Part shown: positions 1 to 9,084 of the stretch, in pieces
Layout: the number at the start of each line of letters is the position of its first letter
Numbering within the stretch: position 1 is the first letter of the stretch
Origin: Candidatus Thermochlorobacteriaceae bacterium
Lineage (GTDB): Bacteria > Bacteroidota > Chlorobiia > Chlorobiales > Thermochlorobacteraceae
Length of the DNA: 64,000 nt
Direction of reading: 5' to 3'
Assembly: GCA_029263855.1 (NCBI GenBank)
Contig: JAJUFC010000007.1
Coordinates: 1 to 64,000, forward strand
Translations under genes and position numbers: made by a program
The notes under the pieces: model-generated
Databases searched by the model: none
Seen by the model: the letters and a program-made list of their open reading frames with translations, nothing else
Told to the model about the DNA's origin: nothing

Positions 1-3000
1 AATTTGATAGCGAATGGTCGTTGTCGGGTTAAACGGGTTCGGATAGTTTTGCGTCAGTTCAAACGCGCGCGCTACATTGAAACGCACGGTCAAAGTGAGA
101 GTTTCCAATGTTGCCACTTGTCCGTCAAAGCCCGTTTCGCGCAGTTGATATTCGTAAGATTTGTCGACTTCCAAAAGCGCGTTGTCGGTGTAGGAATACG
201 ACGCGCCGTTGAGCGCGTTTTGAGCGCGCAGTTCATTCGTGGTTTGATAGGAGGCGACTTCCGTCCAATTCGTTTCGCCTTGCTTGCGTCGCAGAATCGT
301 GAAGCCGTTGGATTCCGTTTCCGAAGCCGTTTCCCACGCGAGTTTCACGCCTTGAATCGTCGAGGCTGCCGTGAACGAAAGCAATTCAACGGGGAGCGGG
401 TTGTCGCCCAAGCTCGTCGTGCCTAAACTGACGAAAAAGTTGCCGCCCGAATTGGCAACCGTTTCCGTGAACGAACTTGCGGAAATCTGAATCGGAAGCG
501 AGGTCGTGTTCGGCGCGGCGGTCAAGGCTCGCTCTGCCCAGTTGCCCGTCGTGCGCGACGAGAGGCGCAAGGTGTTGTTCGGGTTGAGTGCCGTAACGCC
601 ATCGTCGCCGCTCACTTGGACGCTGTTCAGCCCTGAAACATCGATGTTGTTTGCCCCCGCATTCGTGAATTGGTAGTAGCGCGAAAAGGAAACCGCTACG
701 AGCGGCGAGTTGACCGACGCAAGCGCATTGGCGTTGCCCGTGATCACTTCGCCGCGCAAGAGCGACGCGCCTGACGATGTCGCGGTCGGAAGCGTAATCT
801 GACGGTAGGTTGTCGCGTCGCCAATCGGATAGAGGCGGTCGCCCGACGTGGTATTGACAAGGCGCGACAAGCGTCCGTTGATGTGTCCCGCCGTACGCGT
901 AACCGCCGCGAGCGCGCCGTTGTTGGAGCGGATTTCATTAGAGCCTGTCGTGATGATGCCGCCGTTGAGCGTAAGCGTGCCATTTACATCAACATCGCCG
1001 CCGAGCGTTTTGCCGCCTGTTCCTGAAAACGTGAGATTGAAATAATTGTTCGTCAGAGAAGTATTGCGTGGCGTAACCGTTTGTCCCGTGCCGTTGTATT
1101 CAATCGTGCCGTCACTGTTGATGGAAGTCAACGTCCAATTTGATGGCGTTGGCGAGCTAGTAGAAGTGCGGCGAATGAACAATGGAAAGTTAGATGACGG
1201 GTCTAAAATCGTTCCATCTCCCAAGCCATCGACATCAGCGACGCGAATCGTGCCGTTTGTGCCCATCGTTAGCGTTGGGTTGCCTGAACCTAAACCCGTA
1301 AAAGTGGAAATCAACTCCGCGCCATCAGCGCAATCAAGCGTGCCATTGACGGTGAGACCGAACCCACCCATCACGGCAATCGCTGAGCCGCTTGGCAGTT
1401 GAACCGTCGCCGTTGCGGGAATTGTCCAATTGCAACGCACATTGCTGGGCTGAAGGGGCGGCGTGCCAAGAAGCGCAACGGGTGGCACATTCCAAGTTCT
1501 TGTTGCGCTCGCAGTGCCAAGCGTAATGGTCGGCGTTACCGTCCCCGTCGGGTTCGCGTTGAAACGGCTCGTGTTGGAGAGCGTTACATTGCCTCCAAAC
1601 GTGATGTTGGTCGTGGGCGAACCTGTTGACGTATGTCCCGACAACCAAATTGTATTTGAACCCGCGCTCAAATCTCCGTTTAAATTGAGGGTTGTGCTTG
1701 TGATAGAAGTGCCGAACGCGGAAAGGGTCAAGGACACTTGACCAGCGGAGACCGTCGTCGCGCCTGAAACCGTGAGCGTTGAGGTTGCGCCGTTGTCCTT
1801 GTTGACGAATACGCCCGTGTTCGTTATCGTTATATTGGTCGTACTGGATGATGATCCCATCTCCAATGTGCCAACGCTGTGCGTGAATGTGCCTGAAGCG
1901 TTCGTGAGAGCGAGAACGCCGAGCGGAACTTGAAGCGTATCAACCGTCAAATTGCCGCCTGCGACGCACGGGTTGTTAAAAGCAGGACTGGGGGTCGTGA
2001 CGTAATCGCTCGATGAACGATCAATGCGCAAAACGTTGTAGGTGCGCGGCGTAACGGTTTGATTGCCTGCGGTCGTCGCGCTGTATTGCACCGTCCCGTT
2101 TGAGTTTATCGAGGTCAAATCCCAGTTGGCTTGCCCAGTCCGTCGGTTAATGCAGAATTGAAAACCGGTCAACGATGTGCCATCTCCGAGACCGTTCAAA
2201 TCTTGCACGACGAGCACGCCATTTGCACCCATTTCTAATGTTGGCGAAGCAACGCCAATGCCATCGTTCGTGCCTGAAATTTCCGCGCCATCGGGGACGA
2301 TGAGGCGATTGTTGATGCGCAACCTTGCCCCCGATTTATCGCCGATGCACAAACTGGCTCCGCTTGCCACTTGATAAACGCCATCGATGTTCATTACCAT
2401 ATTTGCGTTTCCGAAGCCACCGAAAGTGCCATCAAATGCGTTAAAATTAATGTTGTAAGTTGCGGGGGAAGCCAATGTGCCACCACGCAAATTGACTGTG
2501 GGCGATAGCGTGCCCGACGAGTTGGCAAGAAACAGATTGCCCCCGTTGGACATAATCAAGTCGCCCGTGCTTGCCGTATTCAACGTGCCGACATTTAGCG
2601 TGATAGGATTGGGAACGGGGTTTGACGGGGGCGTGATGGCATTCACGCGACCGTTCAAAGAGAAAATGAGCGTATCCACCGCGTTGATGTTCCCATTGAC
2701 GTTTAAGACGGCTGAACCGCCAATCGCAAGCGGCGAGGTAATCGCGCCTGTCGCGCCGCCATTGCCTGACGCAAGCGTTATGTTGTTGCTAACGGTTAAG
2801 GTTACGTTGCAGTTGTTGCCATTGTTGACGACGAACTCGGTGTTGGAGTCAATGGTAGGAAAAGCAATTGTGACCTCACTGGTGGCGCTCCCTAACGCAA
2901 GATTGCCGACCGTATGGTTTCGCGTTACGCCCGACCCTGAGCAGAACGACACAGCGCCCCGCTGAATCCTCATTTCGTTAGTAACGGTTAAATTATCGTT

Positions 3001-4137
3001 AATCGTCGTGGGAGCAGTGACAGTGTAGGCTGTTGGAGTAGTGTTGCTATTGCCCGCGTTGTTCACGACGAGGTCGTAAAAGGTCAGGTTTGAGCCTGAA
3101 AGGGTTTGCGCTCCTGCCCCATTGAGCGTAACGGGTCGGTTGTTCGGGGTCAGCGTGCCGTCGCAGGTGTAATTGCGCGCGACGTTCAGCACGCCGCCCG
3201 CGTTGGTCGAGAGCGTCAGGGTCGCGCCTGATGAGACGACGACATTGTTGGCATTACATGGGTCACTGCATGCGCCAAAATCCACCGTGCCATTGGCGAC
3301 GCGGAGCGTGCCGTTAATCGTCCAAGTCCCCGACGCGGCGCGCGTGATGCTCCGGCTTGCCGTGTTCATCGTGAAATCAAAAACGGTAATCGCGCCGAAG
3401 CCTGTAATATCCGTCGTGGAATTAAACACGTAACTGTTTCGCGCAAACGGTTTGATGCTCGTGACATCGTCCGTGTTGTTGATGATGTAGTAACGCGAGT
3501 AGCGTGCGCTTGTGCCAATTATGTCGCCAGGATTTTCTACCGGCACTTGTCCGAACACGAATCCACTTGCACTCGTTACATATCCAAACCAAGCCATTGA
3601 GTCGGGACGCCCCCCAATGGCAGACCACGGAAACGAAAACTCGCGAGTTGCACCCGCGCCTTGTTGATAAGAGCCAAAACTTGTCGTAGGGGCTGACCAA
3701 CCGTTGCTTCCGTTTGCCGTGCGGTATTCGCGGTAGGTGTCTTTGACATACATCACTACATCTGCGCGGAACGGCAGTTCCGCAAAACTAGTCCCATCGT
3801 AATTGAAGCCGATATTTGTTCCATCGGCATTCGTGCCGCCGTTAATGGGAACAGACGGGTTTTTAGCAAGATAGATGACAGCGCCTTCTGAAAGCGTTGC
3901 GTTAGAAATGCCTACATAGAGATTGCTATTGTCCCAAGTTACATACCAAGTTTGTCCGCCGCTCGTTTGCTGGTTTTGGCCGTCAACGTGAACTCCATAT
4001 TCGCCTGCGGCTATCGTGCCATTAATGGTGGGCGTTGTCCATTGGGCGTTGGCGCGTTGGCTCAACGCGAGCGAGAGAAGCGTCGCAACAAAAATCAGCA
4101 GGGTTGCGCGATGCAGATAGCGATGGGTCATTGGCAT
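1..4137 (-). CDS. Large secreted T9SS-sorted repeat protein (C-terminus off the left edge)
   Basis: At least 1379 residues in an unbroken minus-strand frame reaching the window edge. Residues 1-31 form a Sec signal peptide ending ..RANAQ. The next ~200 residues resemble a DOMON/CBM9-like domain (INGTIAAGEYG, then TWDNSNLYVGIS). The middle is low-complexity, rich in Thr, Ser, Gly and Asn, with recurring modules such as LTVNGTLDC and NVARNYTCDGTL, as in beta-solenoid surface proteins. Two related copies of a module (SINSDGTIEYNGTGQTVTPR near 1070-1145; a similar one near 2045-2130) point to internal duplication. PLPVELLSFTA near 385-420 and QNYPNPFNPTTTIRYQI at 6-56 are the hallmark linker and start of a type A T9SS domain, so about 70 residues are missing. 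An alternative ATG lies at 4131. Cell-surface localisation is inferred; the substrate is unknown. Confidence 0.85.
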   Translation of the reverse strand, partial: MPMTHRYLHRATLLIFVATLLSLALSQRANAQWTTPTINGTIAAGEYGVHVDGQNQQTSGGQTWYVTWDNSNLYVGISNATLSEGAVIYLAKNPSVPINGGTNADGTNIGFNYDGTSFAELPFRADVVMYVKDTYREYRTANGSNGWSAPTTSFGSYQQGAGATREFSFPWSAIGGRPDSMAWFGYVTSASGFVFGQVPVENPGDIIGTSARYSRYYIINNTDDVTSIKPFARNSYVFNSTTDITGFGAITVFDFTMNTASRSITRAASGTWTINGTLRVANGTVDFGACSDPCNANNVVVSSGATLTLSTNAGGVLNVARNYTCDGTLTPNNRPVTLNGAGAQTLSGSNLTFYDLVVNNAGNSNTTPTAYTVTAPTTINDNLTVTNEMRIQRGAVSFCSGSGVTRNHTVGNLALGSATSEVTIAFPTIDSNTEFVVNNGNNCNVTLTVSNNITLASGNGGATGAITSPLAIGGSAVLNVNGNINAVDTLIFSLNGRVNAITPPSNPVPNPITLNVGTLNTASTGDLIMSNGGNLFLANSSGTLSPTVNLRGGTLASPATYNINFNAFDGTFGGFGNANMVMNIDGVYQVASGASLCIGDKSGARLRINNRLIVPDGAEISGTNDGIGVASPTLEMGANGVLVVQDLNGLGDGTSLTGFQFCINRRTGQANWDLTSINSNGTVQYSATTAGNQTVTPRTYNVLRIDRSSSDYVTTPSPAFNNPCVAGGNLTVDTLQVPLGVLALTNASGTFTHSVGTLEMGSSSSTTNITITNTGVFVNKDNGATSTLTVSGATTVSAGQVSLTLSAFGTSITSTTLNLNGDLSAGSNTIWLSGHTSTGSPTTNITFGGNVTLSNTSRFNANPTGTVTPTITLGTASATRTWNVPPVALLGTPPLQPSNVRCNWTIPATATVQLPSGSAIAVMGGFGLTVNGTLDCADGAELISTFTGLGSGNPTLTMGTNGTIRVADVDGLGDGTILDPSSNFPLFIRRTSTSSPTPSNWTLTSINSDGTIEYNGTGQTVTPRNTSLTNNYFNLTFSGTGGKTLGGDVDVNGTLTLNGGIITTGSNEIRSNNGALAAVTRTAGHINGRLSRLVNTTSGDRLYPIGDATTYRQITLPTATSSGASLLRGEVITGNANALASVNSPLVAVSFSRYYQFTNAGANNIDVSGLNSVQVSGDDGVTALNPNNTLRLSSRTTGNWAERALTAAPNTTSLPIQISASSFTETVANSGGNFFVSLGTTSLGDNPLPVELLSFTAASTIQGVKLAWETASETESNGFTILRRKQGETNWTEVASYQTTNELRAQNALNGASYSYTDNALLEVDKSYEYQLRETGFDGQVATLETLTLTVRFNVARAFELTQNYPNPFNPTTTIRYQI

Positions 4138-4252
4138 TTGCTTAAGTTTTAAGTTTAGTTAGCGGTTTGAAACATTTGCGTTAATGCGTTAAGTCGTTAA
4201 GTCGTTTTCAATCGGCTTCTTCGTTACGAGTTCGGGTTCGTTGGCTATGACA

Positions 4253-4272
4253 GTTCGCGATGTGGCGCGAAC
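4253..4272. promoter_or_regulatory. Perfect 7-bp inverted repeat
   Basis: GTTCGCG and CGCGAAC flank a 6-base spacer, about 115 bases upstream of the start of the large secreted protein. No U-run follows on either strand, so an operator is more likely than a terminator. No binding protein can be named. Confidence 0.3.
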
Positions 4273-4332
4273 GTTTGGCATTTTGGACTATCAAGCCTTC
4301 AGAGGCTCTTGCGGAATTGCAAGCGAAACAGA

Positions 4333-4354
4333 AAGGCTACTTTAAGGCTACTTT
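4333..4354. repeat. Perfect tandem 11-bp direct repeat
   Basis: AAGGCTACTTT occurs twice back to back (4333-4343 and 4344-4354). The 11-bp period is about one helical turn, which suits a regulator binding in tandem on one DNA face. It lies about 200 bases upstream of the T9SS gene at 1-4137. A looser pair with a similar core (GGGGCTAC twice, 13-bp period) lies upstream of another T9SS gene at 34632-34652. Confidence 0.45.
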
Positions 4355-4484
4355 TCGCTTTGTCGGCAAATTAAAGAAGTTGCGCCCTCAGAAGTTGTGA
4401 TTTGGCGCATAGTTAGCGAAATATAACGCAAAAATTCGAATGCTTCGAGATTTTTTTTGGGTCGGAAAGGGGATTTATGGGCGA

Positions 4485-5159
4485 TTATGGTTCTTTGGGG
4501 TCGTTGGGGGGCGGCTGGGTGCCTTCGACAAACCACGAAGAAATATACGCCGTAAATGTGCCAAACAGCCCAACGCCAACGGTCATTAAAATCGCCGCCA
4601 CCACTCTGCCTTCGGTTGTGATGGGATACTTATCGCCGTAGCCAACGGTCGTAATCGTAACAAACGCCCACCAAATCGCGTCTTCCGCCGTCGTGATGTT
4701 GCTTTCGGGCGAGGTTTCCACTTTCAAAATCGCGATGGCGGAAAAAATGAGCATCAAAACCGCCGTCAGAATCGCCGATGCGAACGTGCCCTTGACGCGA
4801 TTGCGGAACAAATACGAAAGCAACTGTTGAATCGAGCGATAGGCTTTGATGATGCGAATGACCCGCACGATGCGCACGACGCGCGCCGTCCGAAACGCAT
4901 CAATCATCGGAATCGATGAGAGCAAATCAATCCAACCCCACTTCAAATACTCCCACTTGTTTTCCGCCGTGAAAAGCCGATACCAAAACTCGACGAAAAA
5001 CACCGCGCAAATGAGATAATCGAAATAGTTGATGAGTTTCGAGACCTCTTCATCGAGCGTGGTGAAAGTGTCGAGCGCGAGCGCGCCCAAGACATAAATC
5101 GAGAGGACGGTAATGACCAGGTCAAACAGCCCAAAGTCTGAGTGCGATTGATTTGGCAT
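4485..5159 (-). CDS. Voltage-gated-type potassium/ion channel
   Basis: A 224-residue inner-membrane channel of the six-transmembrane Ion_trans type. S1 is near residues 10-30, S2 near 45-62 and S3 near 75-88. An S4-like helix has Arg every third or fourth residue (RVVRIVRVIRIIKAYR, about 95-110). S5 is near 125-145, the pore loop has the K+ selectivity filter TTVGYGD near 175, and S6 is near 185-210. This is the usual size for a minimal bacterial Kv-like channel with no cytoplasmic regulatory domain. The intact GYGD filter supports K+ selectivity, and the S4 arginines suggest voltage sensing. It stands alone, divergent from the comEA-like gene at 5286, with about 125 bases between them. Confidence 0.9.
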   Translation of the reverse strand: MPNQSHSDFGLFDLVITVLSIYVLGALALDTFTTLDEEVSKLINYFDYLICAVFFVEFWYRLFTAENKWEYLKWGWIDLLSSIPMIDAFRTARVVRIVRVIRIIKAYRSIQQLLSYLFRNRVKGTFASAILTAVLMLIFSAIAILKVETSPESNITTAEDAIWWAFVTITTVGYGDKYPITTEGRVVAAILMTVGVGLFGTFTAYISSWFVEGTQPPPNDPKEP

Positions 5160-5285
5160 GGTGATTTTTTAGAGCAATCGTGAAGCGAAAAGATAAGGAG
5201 AAATCGGGAAGGAATTTGTGGCAATGCGCGTGTTTGGCGATATTCAATTCAGTAAAACCCTTCATCAACGTTCCTAAGCAAATTC

Positions 5286-5726
5286 ATGGGGTGGTGGAAT
5301 CGCATTGTAACAAGAGCCGAGCTGCTCAGAAGCGAACTGATGGCTATCACAATGCTCGTTGGGTTGATGCTGGTTGGCGTGGCTCTTTCTACGCTGAACG
5401 GCGTGGCTGAAAAGGAAGCACGGCTCCTGCGCCTTGAAGAAGAAGCCCTCACTGGCATTGAGCCCGATAGCCTTATTGAGCGCGAACTGTCAAACTTTCA
5501 AGCGGCGGAAAAACAACTGGTGCCGAAAGCGAAACTGAACTTCAACACTGCCACCGAAGCCGAACTGCTCGCATTGCCCGAAATCGGACCAACGCTTGCC
5601 GATAGGCTCGTGCGGTTTCGTAAATTCAAAGGCGGAAAATTGAACCGCATTGAGCAACTCTTAGAAGTGAAAGGCATCACGCCTGAACGGCTTGAGAAAC
5701 TCAAAGAATATTTGGAAGCGCGATAG
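5286..5726 (+). CDS. ComEA-like helix-hairpin-helix protein
   Basis: A 146-residue protein with one N-terminal membrane anchor (about residues 15-37), a charged spacer, and a C-terminal double helix-hairpin-helix DNA-binding module. The module begins LNFNTATEAELLALPEIGP and is followed by GG..RIEQLLEVKGIT. This is the ComEA/T2SK-type HhH arrangement, in which a membrane-tethered periplasmic domain binds incoming double-stranded DNA in natural transformation. The PilM-like gene 67 bases downstream fits a DNA-uptake or pilus context, but no other competence genes are in the window. ComEA-like helix-hairpin-helix proteins also occur without proven competence, so the role in DNA uptake is inferred. 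Confidence 0.8.
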   Translation: MGWWNRIVTRAELLRSELMAITMLVGLMLVGVALSTLNGVAEKEARLLRLEEEALTGIEPDSLIERELSNFQAAEKQLVPKAKLNFNTATEAELLALPEIGPTLADRLVRFRKFKGGKLNRIEQLLEVKGITPERLEKLKEYLEAR

Positions 5727-5793
5727 CAAACATTGCAATGCACGCAGAAACTTTCACGCGGAAACTTTACAAAAAGCCAACAACCAAACGGAC

Positions 5794-6657
5794 ATGACGC
5801 ATCTTTCAGTCTTGATTGAATCGGACCGAGTGATTCTCGTTCAACTCACATCGTCGGCAAGCGGTTTTACGGTTTCAAAAGTTGAAACCATCGGCTCAAA
5901 TTCCAACATCTACCAAGACATTTTGGATAAAGGCGACCCCAAGCAATTAACAGACTGTTCAAAAATTATGGCGGAAAAATTAAGTGCGTATTCCGAGACC
6001 GAGATGTCGGTGTGTTTGAACATGACGGGTGTCAAAAGCGTGATGGCGAGTTTGAATCGTCATTTGAGTGAGGAAGAGTTCGAGGAAGAATGCCAACGCG
6101 AAGCCGAAGCCTTCTTGCTGGAATCCGATGAATATGAAATTGAAGTGGTTAAACTTGCCGTCAAGCCGAATGCACCATTTGAAAGGTATCAACTTTTTTT
6201 TGTGCCGAAGCGATTTTTAACGCGCCTGCAAATGCTTCTATTGCCGTCGGGAAAAAACATTTCAATAGTTGAACTCTCTCATATTGCGGTGCAATCGCTG
6301 TATGAAGCAAAGCCGCAACTCGTCATCTTGGAACTCGCCAAGGATTACCTTGCGATTTCAAAACTCACCAACGGTGTGCCGACAATGTTTCACCATTGGA
6401 CGCTTGAAGCTGAAACGGACATCGCATACTTTGCCACGAATGAACTCAAAGCGTTGGGCGGAAAAAGCCCCGTCTGCGTTTTTGGGAGTCTGACGAACGA
6501 AAGCATTCTTGGATTTATTCAAGAGGCAACGGGGCTTACAGTGCAAGCGGCGTCGCTTCCTGCTGGGTTCAGCATTCAAAATGAGTGGGTAAAAGAACTG
6601 CCATTGATTCTGCCGCTCGTAGGATGCGCGATGAAAGCCGCCGAATTTGCGGAATGA
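5794..6657 (+). CDS. Putative PilM-like actin-fold protein
   Basis: A 287-residue soluble protein with no signal peptide. The ATG at 5794 is preferred because the upstream extension overlaps the comEA-like gene and reads as non-coding. It starts with an actin-fold-like strand set (LSVLIESDRVILVQL), has an Asp/Glu-rich helix with EECQREAEAFLL near residue 100 as in PilM proteins (where Glu-rich helices follow the first subdomain), and has a second repeat of the fold near 180 (LVILELAKDYLAISKL). The phosphate-binding Gly/Thr residues of classical actin-like ATPases are poorly conserved. The assignment rests on overall pattern only. It lies between a ComEA-like gene and a sensor kinase, possibly in one operon. 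Confidence 0.45.
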   Translation: MTHLSVLIESDRVILVQLTSSASGFTVSKVETIGSNSNIYQDILDKGDPKQLTDCSKIMAEKLSAYSETEMSVCLNMTGVKSVMASLNRHLSEEEFEEECQREAEAFLLESDEYEIEVVKLAVKPNAPFERYQLFFVPKRFLTRLQMLLLPSGKNISIVELSHIAVQSLYEAKPQLVILELAKDYLAISKLTNGVPTMFHHWTLEAETDIAYFATNELKALGGKSPVCVFGSLTNESILGFIQEATGLTVQAASLPAGFSIQNEWVKELPLILPLVGCAMKAAEFAE

Positions 6658-6714
6658 ACCTATAACGGAAACGCGAGCAAGAAAACCCAAAAGATTAAAT
6701 GAGATATCGAGACG

Positions 6715-8271
6715 ATGCCGAACTTTGCGATTATTTCAGAGACTTCCCAATCTGCCGCACTCATTCAACATGCCATTTCCACGCAGACCTTCAAATCTGC
6801 ACGATTTTCGCGCGGCGCGTTGGAGCAAATTTCAAGCGATACAGACGCGATATACTTTGAAGTCGTGCGCCCGAGCGACATCGACGAGATTGAACTGCTC
6901 GAGCATCGATTTTATCTCACACCGATTATCGCCTTTCTCAAAGAAGCCAAAACGACGCTTGTCGTGAAAGCCTTTCGCGCGGGCGCAAGCGATGTGGTAA
7001 ATTTGTCGGGAGAAGTCGGGCAAGATTTCATTGAGGTTGTCAATTCAATTTATCGTGCGGTGCGAAAGCGACAGTCGCTTTTGGCGATGCATCAAATTTC
7101 GCAAAACATTTACGCGCTCGCTCAACTGGAAGAAGCGAACGCCTCGCCCGAAGTTTCCGCCAATCGCTTTATTCAACAGATGGAGCAAGCGGTGGTGGTG
7201 TTGGACAAGTCGCTTCAAATCGTCTCGCTCAATTCGTCGGCGGAAAAAATCATCGGGGAAGACGAGGGCTACTTGCGCGGCAAACGCATTTCGCTGTTCC
7301 TGAACATTCCCGAAGTGCAACTGCACTATGTGTTGGAAGGGCATAGTTACAGAGGCGAAATTTTCTTTCGCAACGACCCACACCCCGTTACGCTTGGCTA
7401 TTCGCTTTCGGCGCGAATTGACGAGACGGGAAAACCCAGCGGCGCGATTTTGCTCTTCAAAGACATCACCCGCGAAAAACAGCGCCGACAAGCCGAAGAA
7501 AAAGCGGAGAAAATGCAAACGCTCGGCGAAATCGCGGCGGCAATTTCTCACGAAGTTAAAAATCCGCTTGCGGGTATTAAGTCAATGGTTCAAGCCGTGC
7601 TGTTCGACATTTCGCCAGAGTCAGAAACCTATCAATACATTCGCCGCATCGGCGCCGAGGTCGACCGCATCAATAAGTTCATCGAAGAAACTTTCGCGTT
7701 TGCGCGACATCGCAAGCCGAAAATCGTGCGCGTGAGCATCGCCGAAATCGTTCAATCTGTTGCACAACTTTTGGCGCAAAACTTCAAAGCCAATAACATT
7801 GAATTAAACATCAATCTTCCGTCCGAACTTTCGCCCATCAGAGCCGATGCCGACCAAATCCGACAAGTCGTTCTGAACATCATGCTCAATGCTATTGAAG
7901 CCCTCACCCAGCAACCGAACGCGAAAGAAAAACATAAGCGGCTCGATGTTTCCGCCAAACAAATCATTTACTTCATCGATGGCGAACCGCAACCATTCGT
8001 CGAGCTGACATTTCAAGACAATGGCACAGGCATTCCTGATGCAATTCTTGCGAAAATCTTTGACCCCTTTTTCACCACAAAGCCTAACGGCACAGGGCTT
8101 GGTCTGGCAATATGTTTCAAAATTGTCGGAGAGCATCAAGGCAGGATTGACATTTCAAATGCGGCGGAAGGCGGCGCAATCGTTACCGTCAAACTTCCGA
8201 CATTTGCTCAGCAGACGAACCTTTCGGCTCAATCGCCGCTCGCCGATTCGGCTTTGGCAAAGAGCACTTAA
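6715..8271 (+). CDS. PAS-containing sensor histidine kinase with a degenerate receiver domain
   Basis: 518 residues, cytoplasmic, no transmembrane segment. Residues 1-115 look like a response-regulator receiver fold, but the phosphoacceptor Asp is replaced by Glu49 (FEVVRP aligns with the usual LDLNLP) and the conserved Lys is absent. A PAS domain follows at about 155-265 ([13 protein letters not shown] ... FKDITREK). A HisKA domain has the H-box [12 protein letters not shown] with His279. A HATPase_c domain has N ([10 protein letters not shown]), G1 (DNGTGIP), F (FDPFF) and G2 (GTGLGLAI) motifs. The HisKA/HATPase part resembles NtrB/AtoS-type kinases. No response regulator lies beside it. 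Its stop codon overlaps that of the convergent purN gene. Confidence 0.92.
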   Translation: MPNFAIISETSQSAALIQHAISTQTFKSARFSRGALEQISSDTDAIYFEVVRPSDIDEIELLEHRFYLTPIIAFLKEAKTTLVVKAFRAGASDVVNLSGEVGQDFIEVVNSIYRAVRKRQSLLAMHQISQNIYALAQLEEANASPEVSANRFIQQMEQAVVVLDKSLQIVSLNSSAEKIIGEDEGYLRGKRISLFLNIPEVQLHYVLEGHSYRGEIFFRNDPHPVTLGYSLSARIDETGKPSGAILLFKDITREKQRRQAEEKAEKMQTLGEIAAAISHEVKNPLAGIKSMVQAVLFDISPESETYQYIRRIGAEVDRINKFIEETFAFARHRKPKIVRVSIAEIVQSVAQLLAQNFKANNIELNINLPSELSPIRADADQIRQVVLNIMLNAIEALTQQPNAKEKHKRLDVSAKQIIYFIDGEPQPFVELTFQDNGTGIPDAILAKIFDPFFTTKPNGTGLGLAICFKIVGEHQGRIDISNAAEGGAIVTVKLPTFAQQTNLSAQSPLADSALAKST

Positions 8272-8867
8272 TTCATTTTCTCCAACACTTTAACTAACGC
8301 TTCGGCGTAAATGCGATGCTCGACTTCAAGCACCTTTGGAGCCAGCGATTCAGGCGTTTCGTCAGGAGCGATTGAAACTTTGCCTTGAATAATAATTTCG
8401 CCCTCGTCATAGTGTTCATCAACGAAGTGAACCGTTGCGCCACTTTCTTTTTCTCTTGCTTCAATCACGGCGCGATGGACATTCATGCCATACATGCCTT
8501 CGCCGCCGAACTTCGGCAAGAGCGCGGGGTGAATGTTAAGAATCCGTTTCGGATAGCGTCGCACCACTTCTTTCGGCACGCGCTTCATATAACCCGCGAG
8601 CAAAATCAAATCCACCTGTCGCTTTTCCAATTCTGAAAGCATCGTTTGAACAAAGGCATCTTCATTCGGAACCGTTTTGCTCGATAAATGCACGGCATCA
8701 ATACCGTTTTCACGCGCGAATTGCATCGCGCCGCACTGCGAGTTGTTCGACAGGCACATCACGATTCGGCAGGGAAGATTCCGCTCTTGAATTTGTCGGT
8801 GAAGCGCCTTGAAGTTTGAGCCGCCGCCCGAACAAAACACGGCGAGATTTTTCTTGCGCAAAGACAT
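8268..8867 (-). CDS. purN: Phosphoribosylglycinamide formyltransferase (GART)
   Basis: A 199-residue cytosolic enzyme, the usual PurN length. It transfers a formyl group from 10-formyltetrahydrofolate to glycinamide ribonucleotide in step three of purine biosynthesis. Seen: the N-terminal phosphate-binding loop FCSGGGSNFKAL, the folate/active-site segment LAGYMKRVP, the signature NIHPALLPKFGG with catalytic Asn and His, and the Asp-containing segment HFVDEHYDEGEII. Alternatives such as methionyl-tRNA formyltransferase are much longer. It overlaps the sensor-kinase stop codon tail to tail by four bases. No other pur gene is in the window. Confidence 0.95.
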   Translation of the reverse strand: MSLRKKNLAVFCSGGGSNFKALHRQIQERNLPCRIVMCLSNNSQCGAMQFARENGIDAVHLSSKTVPNEDAFVQTMLSELEKRQVDLILLAGYMKRVPKEVVRRYPKRILNIHPALLPKFGGEGMYGMNVHRAVIEAREKESGATVHFVDEHYDEGEIIIQGKVSIAPDETPESLAPKVLEVEHRIYAEALVKVLEKMN

Positions 8868-9084
8868 TGCCGAAAAAGTTATCAGTTAAGAGTGAAAAGT
8901 TCAATGCAGGCAAGCGCGCTTCACTCATCGTTCCGAGCGTTTCTCCTGTCATTATTCTGAACAGAGCGAAGCAAAGAATCAATTCTAATGAGCAATGAGT
9001 AACGAAGCACGAAACAGCGGAACAACAAAACAATTCTTCACTATTCATTATTCTTAATGATGGATTACTCACTTGCGTTCGGAA
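8868..9084. other. Intergenic, no gene seen
   Basis: AT-rich spacer between the purN start and the nuclease remnant. Frames crossing it are full of low-complexity sequence and lack family resemblance. Nothing beyond a possible purN promoter is expected here, and no clear promoter elements were recognised. Confidence 0.4.

Larger units (their letters stand above)
4138..4484. other. Intergenic region with repeats and a dyad, likely promoter region of the large secreted protein
   Basis: This 347-base gap lies between two minus-strand genes and shows no plausible gene. It holds three 8-bp units at 4180-4203 (GTTAATGC, then GTTAAGTC twice), a perfect 7-bp dyad at 4253-4272 and a perfect 11-bp tandem duplication at 4333-4354. 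It must contain the 3' end of the ion-channel transcript and the leader of the 1-4137 gene. No clear -10/-35 pair was recognised. Confidence 0.5.

Noticed and set aside
1-4150. Plus-strand open frames opposite the giant T9SS gene (such as 4-426, 1046-1402, 2477-2965, 3173-3433)
   Set aside because: They lie opposite an unbroken 1379-codon minus-strand frame with signal peptide and T9SS motif; their products are low-complexity and match no family.
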